In this document: positions 36,012 to 45,756 of the stretch, in pieces
Position numbering within the stretch: the first letter of the stretch is position 1
Layout of the letters: each line of letters starts with the position of its first letter
DNA from: Lachancea thermotolerans CBS 6340
Lineage: Eukaryota; Ascomycota; Saccharomycetes; Saccharomycetales; Saccharomycetaceae
Length of the DNA: 64,000 nucleotides
Direction: 5' to 3'
Assembly: GCF_000142805.1 (NCBI RefSeq)
Contig: NC_013083.1
Location: forward strand, 1,240,001-1,304,000
The notes under the pieces: generated by a model
What the model saw: only the letters and a program-made list of their open reading frames with translations
What the model was told of the DNA's origin: nothing
Databases searched by the model: none
Translations under genes and position numbers: made by a program

Positions 36012-36045
36012 CACGCATTCTTCATGCGTGAAGATTCATGCGTGA
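36012..36045. repeat. short inverted plus direct repeat
   Basis: CACGCAT (36012-36018) faces ATGCGTG (36024-36030) across a 5-base loop, and the 11-mer TTCATGCGTGA occurs twice (36021-36031 and 36035-36045). Could be a cluster of protein-binding sites; unnamed. Confidence 0.6.
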
Positions 36046-36478
36046 CCCTGTCAAACCTAAGCTTTTTTAAGAAGACTTTTCCAATACAAGACTTATAAGT
36101 TGTAGTTTCAGGCGAAAAAGAGCATTTTTGATGAACTGCGATCCTCCGCCGAATGAAGGAACGGCTGGGTGCATTTCAGAAGCATCAGCTTGAGTCAAGT
36201 CCACGATCAATCGTCTTCTCATTACAAAGCACGCTCGCTTATCATTATGAACGACATCTATATCTAATATGTCACACATATTGGTGCATACTCTTCTGTT
36301 TCCCTATATGGCTTCGCTTTCGACTATTCATAGTCTTTTCATGCCAACCTAAACGGCGCTTTGAGTGTTACCTTGACCCTTGCTATCGCAAAAAGCGTCA
36401 CCATCGTAAATTATGATGAAGTAGTAAGTTTCAATTTTCAGTAATCTTTCTCCATCGTCCTACCTTAGCAGAGAAAGG

Positions 36479-36503
36479 TGAAAAAAATTTTTAGCTCATC
36501 ATC
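36479..36503 (+). promoter_or_regulatory. RRPE + PAC-like pair of RLI1
   Basis: TGAAAAAAATTTTT (36479-36492) followed directly by AGCTCATCATC (36493-36503), the reverse of a GATGAG-core PAC element with one mismatch to the full consensus. It ends 81 bp before the RLI1 ATG. Confidence 0.65.
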
Positions 36504-36584
36504 TCATTGCAAACCCAACTTGTAGAAAATTAGCAACGTCGAGCAGCGAAAATCTGGTGCTAGTATCCTTTCATTAAGGTCACA

Positions 36585-38411
36585 ATGAGCAGCAAAAATA
36601 CTCGTATCGCGATTGTCAATGACGACAAGTGTAAGCCTAAAAAGTGTCGCCAGGAATGCAAGCGGTCGTGTCCTGTGGTCAAGACCGGTAAACTCTGTAT
36701 CGAAGTGACTCCTACGTCTAAAATTGCATTCATTTCAGAAAACTTGTGTATTGGGTGTGGTATTTGTGTCAAGAAATGTCCTTTCGACGCTATCCAGATT
36801 ATCAATCTTCCAACTAACTTGGATGCGGAGGTTACCCACAGATACTCTGCCAACAGTTTCAAGCTGCATCGTTTGCCTACTCCAAGACCAGGCCAAGTTC
36901 TCGGGCTGGTTGGTACTAACGGTATTGGTAAGTCCACCGCCCTTAAGATTCTCGCTGGTAAGCAAAAGCCCAATTTGGGTCGCTACGAGGACCCTCCCGA
37001 ATGGCAAGACATTATCAGGTACTTCAGAGGTTCTGAGCTGCAAAACTACTTCACAAAAATGTTAGAAGATAATATCAAGGCTATCATTAAACCCCAGTAC
37101 GTTGACAACATTCCCCGTGCCATCAAGGGCCCCGTTCAGAAGGTTGGTGAGCTTTTGAAGCTCAGACTCGAAAAAGACGCAGACCACGCTAAATTTGTTA
37201 TCAAGTCTCTTGACTTACACAACGTGTTGAAGAGAGATGTCAACGCGCTTTCCGGTGGTGAGCTTCAAAGATTTGCCATTGGTATGTCATGCGTCCAACA
37301 AGCAGATGTTTACATGTTTGACGAGCCTTCCTCGTATCTTGACGTTAAGCAGCGTTTGAACGCTGCTCTTATCATCAGATCGCTGCTGAACCCCACAACA
37401 TATGTGATTTGTGTTGAGCACGATTTATCTGTGCTTGACTACTTGTCTGATTTTGTGTGTATCCTGTACGGTGTTCCCTCCGTGTACGGTGTCGTTACCT
37501 TGCCTTCTTCTGTGAGGGAAGGTATCAACATTTTCTTGGATGGTCACATTCCAAGTGAAAACATGAGATTTAGACACGAGGCGCTACAGTTTAGAATGGT
37601 TGACGCCCAAGATCAGTTGCAAGCTGAAGACGCCACTAGATCGTTCACTTACCCTAGCATGGAAAGAACGCAAGGCGATTTCAAGCTACACGTTGAGTCT
37701 GGCTCTTTCTCCGACTCAGAGATCTTGGTTATGATGGGTGAAAACGGTACAGGTAAGACCACCTTGATTAGATTAATGGCTGGCGCAATTCCTGCCGACG
37801 ACGGAAAGGAAGTCCCTAAGCTGAACGTTTCGATGAAGCCCCAAAAGATTGCTCCAAAATTCCCGGGTACTGTTAGACAACTATTCTTCAAGAGAATCAG
37901 AGGTCAATTCCTAAATCCGCAGTTCCAAACAGATGTTGTCAAGCCCCTGAAAATTGATGATATTATAGATCAGGAAGTCCAGCATTTGTCCGGTGGTGAA
38001 TTGCAGAGAGTAGCCATCGTCTTAGCTCTGGGTCTGCCAGCAGACATCTACTTGATTGATGAACCATCCGCCTACTTGGATTCTGAGCAGCGTATTATCT
38101 GCTCTAAGGTCATTAGAAGATTTATCCTGCACAACAAGAAAACTGCGTTCTTGGTAGAGCACGACTTCATTATGGCCACCTACCTGGCTGACAAGGTTAT
38201 CGTTTTCGAAGGAACACCATCTAAGAATGCGTACGCCAGAACTCCTGAAAGTTTATTGACCGGTTGCAACAGGTTTTTGAAGAATCTAAATGTCACTTTC
38301 AGAAGAGACCCCAATTCCTTCAGACCTAGAATCAACAAACTTGATTCGCAAATGGATAAAGAACAGAAGTTGTCTGGCAACTACTTTTTCTTGGATAACA
38401 CGGGTGTGTGA
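36585..38411 (+). CDS. RLI1: ribosome-recycling ABC ATPase Rli1 (ABCE1)
   Basis: Essential Fe-S ABC ATPase that splits ribosomes after termination and helps export and maturation of subunits. 608 residues, as in yeast. Order: two N-terminal 4Fe-4S clusters ([15 protein letters not shown] and [15 protein letters not shown]); ABC1 with Walker [10 protein letters not shown], signature LSGGELQR, Walker [13 protein letters not shown]; hinge; ABC2 with [17 protein letters not shown] and [12 protein letters not shown]. Everything needed for activity is present. Strong codon bias agrees with high expression. Convergent with GCG1 over an 800 bp gap. RLI1 belongs with UBC13 and VTC5 in the chr IV set (YDR091C). 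Confidence 0.98.
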   Translation: MSSKNTRIAIVNDDKCKPKKCRQECKRSCPVVKTGKLCIEVTPTSKIAFISENLCIGCGICVKKCPFDAIQIINLPTNLDAEVTHRYSANSFKLHRLPTPRPGQVLGLVGTNGIGKSTALKILAGKQKPNLGRYEDPPEWQDIIRYFRGSELQNYFTKMLEDNIKAIIKPQYVDNIPRAIKGPVQKVGELLKLRLEKDADHAKFVIKSLDLHNVLKRDVNALSGGELQRFAIGMSCVQQADVYMFDEPSSYLDVKQRLNAALIIRSLLNPTTYVICVEHDLSVLDYLSDFVCILYGVPSVYGVVTLPSSVREGINIFLDGHIPSENMRFRHEALQFRMVDAQDQLQAEDATRSFTYPSMERTQGDFKLHVESGSFSDSEILVMMGENGTGKTTLIRLMAGAIPADDGKEVPKLNVSMKPQKIAPKFPGTVRQLFFKRIRGQFLNPQFQTDVVKPLKIDDIIDQEVQHLSGGELQRVAIVLALGLPADIYLIDEPSAYLDSEQRIICSKVIRRFILHNKKTAFLVEHDFIMATYLADKVIVFEGTPSKNAYARTPESLLTGCNRFLKNLNVTFRRDPNSFRPRINKLDSQMDKEQKLSGNYFFLDNTGV

Positions 38412-39214
38412 TTCCCATCCATTGTACATTACGCTTTCACCTTATTTATAACCTGCATAGCACTATTTACGAACCACTAATGGCGCTTTTTAATCAATGA
38501 GGAGAAACCGGTTCATTTCGCTCTGAGGTACCTCTGTACTTCTGGTTCGCATGCTAACATTTCAAATCTCCAACCTTTGTTTTATGCTTTTGTTTCATAA
38601 ATTATTGTTGCATTTCGGCATGTCTGTGACCATATACATGTTGAAGCCTACGAAAGCTCGATAAGAAAACAAGTCTCGGAGAACACCAACAGCGACTAAA
38701 ACTCGTGCGTAAGGTTTAGAAGTGGCATATAGGATGGCTAGTTAACCACTGGTAACAAAATAAGTAGTCAACACTAGCACATCTAGCATTACCGAGTAAG
38801 TGTCACAACTGCTTGCCTGCTCAATTATTTTAATCGTACTTGTAATTCAGAGTTTTATGCTCAATCCATTAAGCAGCCAAAATACTTCGAGAATTTATGA
38901 CGCTAAAAGAGCAGACACATTTCGAAGTAGAAAGCGTAAACGGGTAACTGGAAACCAGCTTAATTGACGCTGAACTAATGTTAAATGTGTCCTTTTAAAT
39001 GATGCATCTCAGGCCTCAAGGTTCTGGGTGGCTGAAACAGGGCCTTATACCTAACTTAAATGGAATTAGGCCAGAAATTCGAAGCACGAATGGAGGCGCC
39101 TGAAGATATAAGGGCCACTTGCTACTGAATTTTGTCCTCACCGAATGTATTTTATTTCGATAGGAAATAACCGAGGCAGGAACTTGATACCAATCCTGCT
39201 GCAATTGTTTGGCA
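38412..39214. other. RLI1-GCG1 convergent intergenic (803 bp)
   Basis: Unusually long for a convergent gap. AT-rich, with no convincing frame or RNA gene. It could have held YDR090C (ILT1), which lies near RLI1 in S. cerevisiae, but I see no trace of it. Confidence 0.4.
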
Positions 39215-39922
39215 TTAGTATTTTTTATTAACTTCGGTCACATTTCTCACTAGCTCATCAAGGTAGGAATCTTCTAGCTCATGCAAAGGCTCCTCCAGGG
39301 AATTAGAAAGCTCTGAGAGTGCTGAATAAAGTTTTAGGAGATACTCTTGGTTGTGCCCGCTAAGGCCTGCCGAGAACCGAATGACATTGGCAGTCACTTT
39401 AATGTCTTCAGGCCCGACGAACGAGTCATTGTCGACGATGCCGATATACACGAGCGTCTTCAAGACCCGCTTACCAGTCCTAGGATGTTTAGGAAGCAAC
39501 TCTAAAGCCTTCTGGAGCTCTGGCTCATTTATACTAGCTGTTTCGAGGTGCGCTTCGACTCTTTGTACGGTGTAGCCATCTTGTTCACGCACATCCAAAA
39601 ATCCGAGAGCTTGTTGAGCATTTTCTGGCGGTATGTAGTATGCAACAGCAAGCGTACGCAAGTCTTCTGGCTTCGAGAATTCCCGCTGTCTGTACCGCAT
39701 GCTGTCTTTTAGGAATTCGGGTCTTTCATGGATGTCTTTGAATGGGATCAGCGTCGCAACCCTCCCGGGCTTTTCTGGCGTGCCCCGGTGATCAGCGGAA
39801 CTCTGCCAAAACCTGCGCTTGTAGCCATATATAACGCTCGGAACCCGGTATTGGTAATGAGGAGGAGGTTTATAGATCAGAGATCCATAGCCTAGAACCC
39901 AGACGCCGTCATCCTGTGTCAT
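39215..39922 (-). CDS. GCG1: gamma-glutamyl cyclotransferase (ChaC family)
   Basis: Gcg1 cleaves glutathione to 5-oxoproline and Cys-Gly in the cytosol. 235 residues (232 in yeast). Seen: the family signature VLGYGSLIYKPP near residues 9-20; YGYKRRFWQSSADHRGTPEKPGRVATL, which lines the active site; conserved acidic residues in the central region consistent with the catalytic Glu, which I did not number; FSAGLSGHNQEYL near the C-terminus. The ATG at 39922 matches the family start. S. cerevisiae also has GCG1 between CHD1 and RAD4 (YER163C), but I recall its strand there as the opposite of that expected from this layout. Confidence 0.94.
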   Translation of the reverse strand: MTQDDGVWVLGYGSLIYKPPPHYQYRVPSVIYGYKRRFWQSSADHRGTPEKPGRVATLIPFKDIHERPEFLKDSMRYRQREFSKPEDLRTLAVAYYIPPENAQQALGFLDVREQDGYTVQRVEAHLETASINEPELQKALELLPKHPRTGKRVLKTLVYIGIVDNDSFVGPEDIKVTANVIRFSAGLSGHNQEYLLKLYSALSELSNSLEEPLHELEDSYLDELVRNVTEVNKKY

Positions 39923-41786
39923 TACGAACCTTTGGTTTTCACTGTAAAGTATATTTAAACCAAGAAGTTGGCCAGAAAAAAGACTTCATAATCCGCCGCC
40001 AAGACTATATCGTTGAACAGAGCATACAAAGACAGAAATTTGGAGGAGGAAGCGCCTGACGTCTACTGAACAAAACTTAGGAAAATGTAGGGCTAGACTG
40101 CCAACATTTTCTTCCCTCTTTTGAGAACTCGCCTTGAGTGCTGTTCATTGCTGTATCCGTTCCGCCCTCTTTAAAGTGTTGTAGAGCCTGAACAAAGCAT
40201 TTCTGGCGGCATCTAGGATACTTTAGGAGCCAACCTTGTCGAAATTCAGAATGGTTGCATCCTTGGTACAAGTCAGCTTGCTTGAGTGGCACAGCTGTAG
40301 TGACCAACAAAACGTTGTTTGCATTATAAAGATGCTCATATAATACGAGTGAGACACTGCCAAGCTTTATCTTCACAAAGTTTGCCATCAACAATCATAA
40401 GATCGCGGCCGTAGAACAATTGATAAGTTTCTAAACTTTTTGTAAGACCCTTATAAAGTCTTTCAGCTAGAACAGCCATACATGTTATACCTTCACTGCT
40501 GGCGCCCCCGTACTCCATAAAAGCGGCAAACACGCGGGCGAGGATCTAGTATCTAGCAGGAAATTGGAAAATGAAGGCAGCTGTCAATTTAATTCGATTT
40601 CACACCTCAAAGATTCTAGACAGTTTCCGACCAAAGAGCTCGTGTTTTCGGAGAATTTGAAGTACCTATTGTAACCTCAATGTACCTTGGTGCGTCAGCA
40701 ACCGCTTGCCAGCAAAATCAAAGTTACCAGTTTCCATCTCATAATTGCGGCTAAGCCCTTTCGTCCAAATTCCTGGCCTTAATATGTGGCGGAGTTAGTC
40801 TGATATGGGATCGCTCGAATATCGTTCAGATATTTTCCTTTCCTCAACGGTTTCTTCATATATTTGCATCACATGCTAGCTCTAGCATCATATAAAGAAA
40901 GAGTCCGATTTTTGAGCGTCTCGATATTTGCAAGCAGTTTGACTTTTAAATCAGAGCACATTTGATTCTTGGGTTGGATGACGCTAAAGTGAATTCTCAA
41001 CTTTAAAAAAATAATTACCTTTTTCCAGATAGTCTAATGGAACAAAAGTCATCGATTATTAACCCTGACAATTGATGCTTCTTAACCTATGCTTAGAGAA
41101 AACGTTCATGCTTTTTTTAGCCTAAGCTTATATGATTTGCGCAGCCAGTTTGTCCTGCGAAGGAGGTTCAATGAAAAGCTTTTTAAAGTACCAATATCTG
41201 CCCGAAGCAACGTAGCTCACTTTTGATTTTTTTATATATCACAACTAGGTGTGATTTACGGAAAGCGGTCTTCCATAATGCCCAGTGTATACTGTGCAGC
41301 GTTAGATCTTGAGAGATCCTCTAAACATTAATTATTACTATAGATACAGTCGTGGGACTCTTTGAAAAGAATTCCAACTAAATACCTCTTCGACATTAGT
41401 GCCTGCTATTTTATAAGACATGAAAGAACCAGGAAAGAAGAATATTTTCAACACGTTTCCTGTAAATAATGAAAAATTGAGCAACCTTATTCCTGTGTTC
41501 GATAGCTCAGATCCATGTATCTCCTACTCAAGTTCTACCAAGTTGCATGAAGCGCTAATAATTTTGTTAACATCATATCCTTTCTAGTCCGCCATTAACC
41601 TCAGTCTGATTACTATAGAGTTACAAATTCAGAAGTTCCAGCGGGTGATCAAACAAGAAGGCGTGATCTGTCAGGAATTCTATAACAGCAAGATTCTAGA
41701 TCACGTGGGAATGAAGGGCGCTAACATTAATTTGCCTTTTAGAAAGTTCATCACGTACTCGTCCAACCGCCATCGCTCAACTCGGT
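39923..41786. other. GCG1/RAD4 divergent intergenic (1.86 kb)
   Basis: Long divergent region. Two overlapping minus-strand frames (40336-40533, 65 codons; 40077-40394, 105 codons) form the only cluster with modest length, but neither resembles a known protein. CACGTG occurs at 41702-41707, 80 bp before RAD4. The rest is AT-rich with nothing recognised. Confidence 0.4.
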
Positions 41787-44363
41787 ATGGGTCAGCTACC
41801 TGAGGAGTATTTTGATCTAGTGCGAGAAGCAGTCAGGGAAGATAAAAGGGTACCGGCCAGAAAAAAGCGCCGCCTTCTGCGATATGACACTAAAGATGTC
41901 ACAGGCCCTGCAAACGTTGTTATAACACTAGATTCTGAAAGCGAGCATGAGAACAGAGAGAGGTCCAGTAGTCCAAAAGGTGGTATATCTGGATCTTCTA
42001 CCTCAGAAGGTGACTTTGCTGAGGACGATGATTTCAACTCTGACGACTTCGAAGATGTGACGGACCTGGAGGGTCCAGAGCAAACTCCGCAAGCTGACGT
42101 CTCAATTACCTTGAACACGTCAAAGAAAGAAAGTAAGCCTCGATCCAAAAATCTCATTTCTAATGAGGACAGAAAGTTCAGAAGATACTTTCACATGTTT
42201 CATTTACTTGCGCTTCTGGTGCATGCACATATTAGAAATCAGTGGTTAAATGATCACAAGCTTCACGCCAAGCTCTCGAAATTAGTTCCGGATGATGTCT
42301 TCGAAATGCTCCACCCCAAGAAGGACAATGAGCTACCTCTTAGAAGCACAAGAAAATTGCTCGATGGGCTCAAAAAATGTATGGAAATATGGTGGAAGCA
42401 TTTTGACCAGATCACCAGATGGGAAACACCAGGAATGAACATGATCGAATGGAAGGAGTTAGACGGCCCTTGGGAACAGCCAGCTCGCTTTATGTCGCAA
42501 AAACTATTCAGCAAGAAAGTTGCACATGGTAAAGGTAGTTCGGATGTCGCTGCGCAAGGTTTTGTGGCAATGTTGAGAGCGTGCGGAGTTAATGCTCGGT
42601 TAATTATTAACGCCCAGCCACCAGATTTTACGGATAACAAAGTTAGTATGCCTGGCAACGTCAAGCATGCGGGTGAATACTTGGAAGACTCCAGTAGTCG
42701 TCCGCTGCCGCGGAGGCGACAAAACAAAAAAGAGAAGGACAGCGATGCCAAAAGGTACTCTATATTTTGGTGTGAAGTTTGGGACAAGGCCTCGAAAAAG
42801 TGGATCACAGTTGACCCAATGGGACAAAGGATTATAGAGCAGATCCGGTACAAAACGACTCTTGAACCTCAAGGAAAGGCCAGGAGGAATAATTTGTTTA
42901 GATATATTATTGCATTTGATCGCAAGCAGGGATGCAGGGATGTTACCAGAAGGTATACAACGCACTTCAACTCGAAAACTCGCAGACGGCGAATAACTAG
43001 AGATTTAGAAGGTGAAGAATGGTTTAGAAGAATTTTAGCAAAACTACATCGGCGTAAAAGGACACGCACTGATGATTTTGAAGATGCATACTTCCAACAA
43101 AGAGATGAGACTGAGGGTATTCCTGATAACATGCAAGATCTTAAAAACCACCCTTACTATGTTCTACAAAACGATCTCAAGTGGAACGAAGTACTTAAAA
43201 GTGGTTGTAAGGAGTGCGGGTTTCTAAGAACTAAAAATAACACATCTAGCTTAAAGGTTTTTCGGCGATCTGATGTGCTAGTGCTCAAGACAGCCCGAAC
43301 TTGGTATACTGAAGGTCGCGTTCTGAAGACAGGCGCAGCTGCTCTCAAAACGACAAACTCAAGAGACTTCAGGACTGGGGAAACCACAGAAGAGAGATTG
43401 TACTCTTTTGATCAGACTGAACTGTTTGTTCCAGAAAACCTTGGACCAAATAACGAAGTACCTACCAACGTTTACGGCAATATTGACGTCTATGCGCCCA
43501 ACATGATTCCTCAAGGTAGTTGCCTCATCGAAAGTCCTGTAGCTGTCAAGGCGGCAGCCCTTCTTGGAATCGAATTCGCTAAAGCGGTCACAGGTTTCAA
43601 ATTTGAGAAGCGCTCAGCAAAGCCTCAATTCACAGGAATTGTTGTTGCTCAAGAATACCAGGAGGCTGTTGAAAGCATGATTGACGGGGTTGAGTATTCA
43701 CAAGAAGAGGACAAGAGACGCGAGCATGAGCTCGAGTCTCTTCAGTACTGGAATCTATTTCTAGCAAAACTGAGAATAAAGCAGAGACTGAATAAAACCC
43801 ATGGGAAGGTCATTTCTGGAGACCAACACGCCGAAAGTGGTCACTCAGCAGGGGAACTTGGGGGCAACAATGATGTAGAGGTTGCTGAAGATGATTCTTT
43901 TGAAGCTGGAGGGTTTATGCCAGAAGCTGATGGTAATATGCCAGACGCCGGTGGGTTTATACCAGACGCCGAGGGAAATATATCAGAGGCTGGAGGATTT
44001 GTAGCAGAAGCTAGTGAACTTCCTGCTGAGGCAGGCACGTTTGGTTTTGAATCTAATGAATTAGTATCTGGCGTTGATGACCCTAGCAATGGTGGAGAAG
44101 GCTTTTTACCTGAAGAGAATGAAATGGCCGAGGGTTGTAATGAAATAGGAGGCGACGATCTTGAGGTTTCCACTAACTTCAATCGCAGCCTCCCTCGGTC
44201 CTCAGAGTTTGATGCGGGCTTGTCAAGAGTTGAGAATGAACAAAAGCCAACGAGCGATGGAATGGACGACGATTACGAAGAATTCATGAAAGATATAAAC
44301 TTTGAAGACGAACAGGGGCTGTCAGCTCAAGACGACTCTGATTTTAGTTACGAGTCTGAATGA
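41787..44363 (+). CDS. RAD4: nucleotide-excision-repair damage sensor Rad4 (XPC)
   Basis: Rad4 with Rad23 finds helix-distorting lesions and recruits TFIIH (which includes Rad3, also in this window). 858 residues against 754 in yeast. Order: basic and acidic N-terminus (1-125); transglutaminase-like domain split by an insert (about 130-420; SSDVAAQGFVAMLRACGVNARL, YSIFWCEVWDKASKKWITVDP); BHD1 (EGIPDNMQDLKNHPYYVL), BHD2 and BHD3 (CLIESPVAVKAAALLGIEFA) up to about 650; an acidic tail ending in YEEFMKDI, similar to the yeast end. The extra length is mostly in the tail, where a 14-residue unit repeats four times (43902-44069). Place before SPT2 matches YER162C-YER161C. Confidence 0.96.
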   Translation: MGQLPEEYFDLVREAVREDKRVPARKKRRLLRYDTKDVTGPANVVITLDSESEHENRERSSSPKGGISGSSTSEGDFAEDDDFNSDDFEDVTDLEGPEQTPQADVSITLNTSKKESKPRSKNLISNEDRKFRRYFHMFHLLALLVHAHIRNQWLNDHKLHAKLSKLVPDDVFEMLHPKKDNELPLRSTRKLLDGLKKCMEIWWKHFDQITRWETPGMNMIEWKELDGPWEQPARFMSQKLFSKKVAHGKGSSDVAAQGFVAMLRACGVNARLIINAQPPDFTDNKVSMPGNVKHAGEYLEDSSSRPLPRRRQNKKEKDSDAKRYSIFWCEVWDKASKKWITVDPMGQRIIEQIRYKTTLEPQGKARRNNLFRYIIAFDRKQGCRDVTRRYTTHFNSKTRRRRITRDLEGEEWFRRILAKLHRRKRTRTDDFEDAYFQQRDETEGIPDNMQDLKNHPYYVLQNDLKWNEVLKSGCKECGFLRTKNNTSSLKVFRRSDVLVLKTARTWYTEGRVLKTGAAALKTTNSRDFRTGETTEERLYSFDQTELFVPENLGPNNEVPTNVYGNIDVYAPNMIPQGSCLIESPVAVKAAALLGIEFAKAVTGFKFEKRSAKPQFTGIVVAQEYQEAVESMIDGVEYSQEEDKRREHELESLQYWNLFLAKLRIKQRLNKTHGKVISGDQHAESGHSAGELGGNNDVEVAEDDSFEAGGFMPEADGNMPDAGGFIPDAEGNISEAGGFVAEASELPAEAGTFGFESNELVSGVDDPSNGGEGFLPEENEMAEGCNEIGGDDLEVSTNFNRSLPRSSEFDAGLSRVENEQKPTSDGMDDDYEEFMKDINFEDEQGLSAQDDSDFSYESE
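43902..44069 (+). repeat. four tandem 42-bp units coding a 14-aa repeat in Rad4
   Basis: Units start at 43902, 43944, 43986 and 44028 in frame. Each opens with [E/D]AGGF (EAGTF in the last) and continues with nine acidic or polar residues; copies 1 and 2 are the most alike (xPxAxGNxx). The copies differ at many silent and coding sites, so the array is not recent. S. cerevisiae Rad4 has a single GGGFLP patch in the same tail. Confidence 0.9.
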
Positions 44364-44719
44364 AGGCCTAGAATCTGACAAAGGTATGGCCTACATACTA
44401 CATTACTTCCGTAAAAGCTATAAAAACTGGAATCGGGAAACAATTATGCAATCGCTTCTGAAGAGAACGTGTAATTAACTATTGGCTTCTTCGACTAATC
44501 TTGATGTTAGTAGAACGCTCGGGATGGAGTTTCATTTCTGTTAAGGCTCCCACTATCTCGATCCAAAGCGCTTTATATGTTGACTTTGTTCTATTTCCAC
44601 ACTATTTAAAAATTTAGAACACACAGTTTACAACTTTCTTGGTAAAAGAGAAGACACATGCCGAACACTCAAAATAGAAGAAGTTCACTGCAGATAAAAG
44701 AAGAGATCTTTTATTATCA
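44364..44719. other. RAD4-SPT2 intergenic (356 bp)
   Basis: RAD4 3' end and SPT2 promoter. AT-rich, no extra gene or named motif. Confidence 0.4.
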
Positions 44720-45670
44720 ATGAGTTTTCTTGCAAAGCTCTCACAGCTTAGAAAGAAGCCTGCGACCAAACCAGGCGAGAAGACCATGGATAAATCTCCA
44801 AAACCCGTTTCAGGTGTAATACTTGATCCACTTAGAAGCGAGAGCTCTCTCCTTCCTCAAAAGTATGTTAGAGAGGAAGACCCTGCTATTAGAAGACTGA
44901 AGGAGCTTCGACGGAAAGAACAGTTGAAAAACGCGCCCAAGAACAAACCTGGTGCACCTTCTAGTAGAAAGAAAAAGGATGAAAACTCCGCAACAGCTAC
45001 AGAGACCAAGTTCCGGAGAAAAGTGGGTCAGTCTACTAAGCCGCAAAGACCAGTGGCGCCTGTTAGGAGGGAACCTCTCAAGAAACTTAGCTTCGATGAG
45101 CTTATGAAGGAAGCAGAAAAGAAGGCAAGCGACCCCTCCACTGATTCAAAAGCACCTTCTGCTCAGAAAGCCACTTCTTCGATTGCTAAGCCCATTAAGT
45201 TGAATAAGCCCGGCTTTAATAAGGGCGCTAGACGTACCCCCGCCGCAGCTCCAGTTAGCAAGCCACGTGAACGGAAGGAACCGACAGTGAAACTTAAACA
45301 GCTCTCGATTCCAAAGTCTTCAATCGCTCAGCCTGGCGAAAAGCTACGCAAGAAGTTGGATTCCATCAAAAAGAAGCGCCAGGGAGAGGCTTATGGGTAC
45401 GAAGATGAAGAGGACTTAGATGATTTCATTGAGGACGACGAGGAAGAGGAAGGATTTAACCGCGACGAGATTTGGGCAATCTTTAACAAGGGGAAGAAAA
45501 GGCGGAACTTCGAAAACGACTATGATTCCGATGATATGGAGGCCAATGAAATGGAGATTTTAGAGGAAGAAGAACGCGCAACAAAAATGGCTAGGTTGGA
45601 AGATAAGCAGGAAGAAGAATGGCTTAAGAGACACGAACAAGAAAAGAGACGAAAATTTGTCAGGCCATGA
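44720..45670 (+). CDS. SPT2: histone chaperone / HMG-like Spt2
   Basis: Spt2 binds H3-H4 and cruciform DNA and limits spurious transcription behind polymerase II. 316 residues (333 in yeast). Seen: N-terminal MSFLAKLSQLRKK and YVREEDPAIRRLKELRRKEQ, matching the family; a central basic low-complexity region; C-terminal H3-H4-binding domain with an acidic run (EDLDDFIEDDEEEEGF), NRDEIWAIFNKGKKR, and a highly charged coiled-coil-like end (EEEERATKMARLEDKQ). Convergent with VTC5, 86 bp apart. Confidence 0.93.
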   Translation: MSFLAKLSQLRKKPATKPGEKTMDKSPKPVSGVILDPLRSESSLLPQKYVREEDPAIRRLKELRRKEQLKNAPKNKPGAPSSRKKKDENSATATETKFRRKVGQSTKPQRPVAPVRREPLKKLSFDELMKEAEKKASDPSTDSKAPSAQKATSSIAKPIKLNKPGFNKGARRTPAAAPVSKPRERKEPTVKLKQLSIPKSSIAQPGEKLRKKLDSIKKKRQGEAYGYEDEEDLDDFIEDDEEEEGFNRDEIWAIFNKGKKRRNFENDYDSDDMEANEMEILEEEERATKMARLEDKQEEEWLKRHEQEKRRKFVRP

Positions 45671-45756
45671 CCTTTCTACTTGCAAAATGCAAATTTTGAT
45701 TAATTACTCTTACTTGTGGACGGAAATGCAGTTATATAAACGTCGACCTGCGAAGA

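Larger units (their letters stand above)
34404..36584. other. CHD1/RLI1 divergent intergenic (2.2 kb)
   Basis: The longest gene-free stretch in the window. Near RLI1 it holds an RRPE/PAC-like pair (36479-36503), and at 36012-36045 a small repeat with inverted and direct copies. Several short frames (for example 35485-35712 minus, 75 codons) lack similarity or coding bias. A C/D-box snoRNA-like pattern at 34777-34917 was rejected. Confidence 0.45.

Noticed and set aside
41792-44182. Several minus-strand frames opposite RAD4 (113-196 codons)
   Set aside because: Antisense to a conserved gene, Ser/Leu-rich, no similarity; the one at 43841-44182 is the mirror of the 42-bp repeat.
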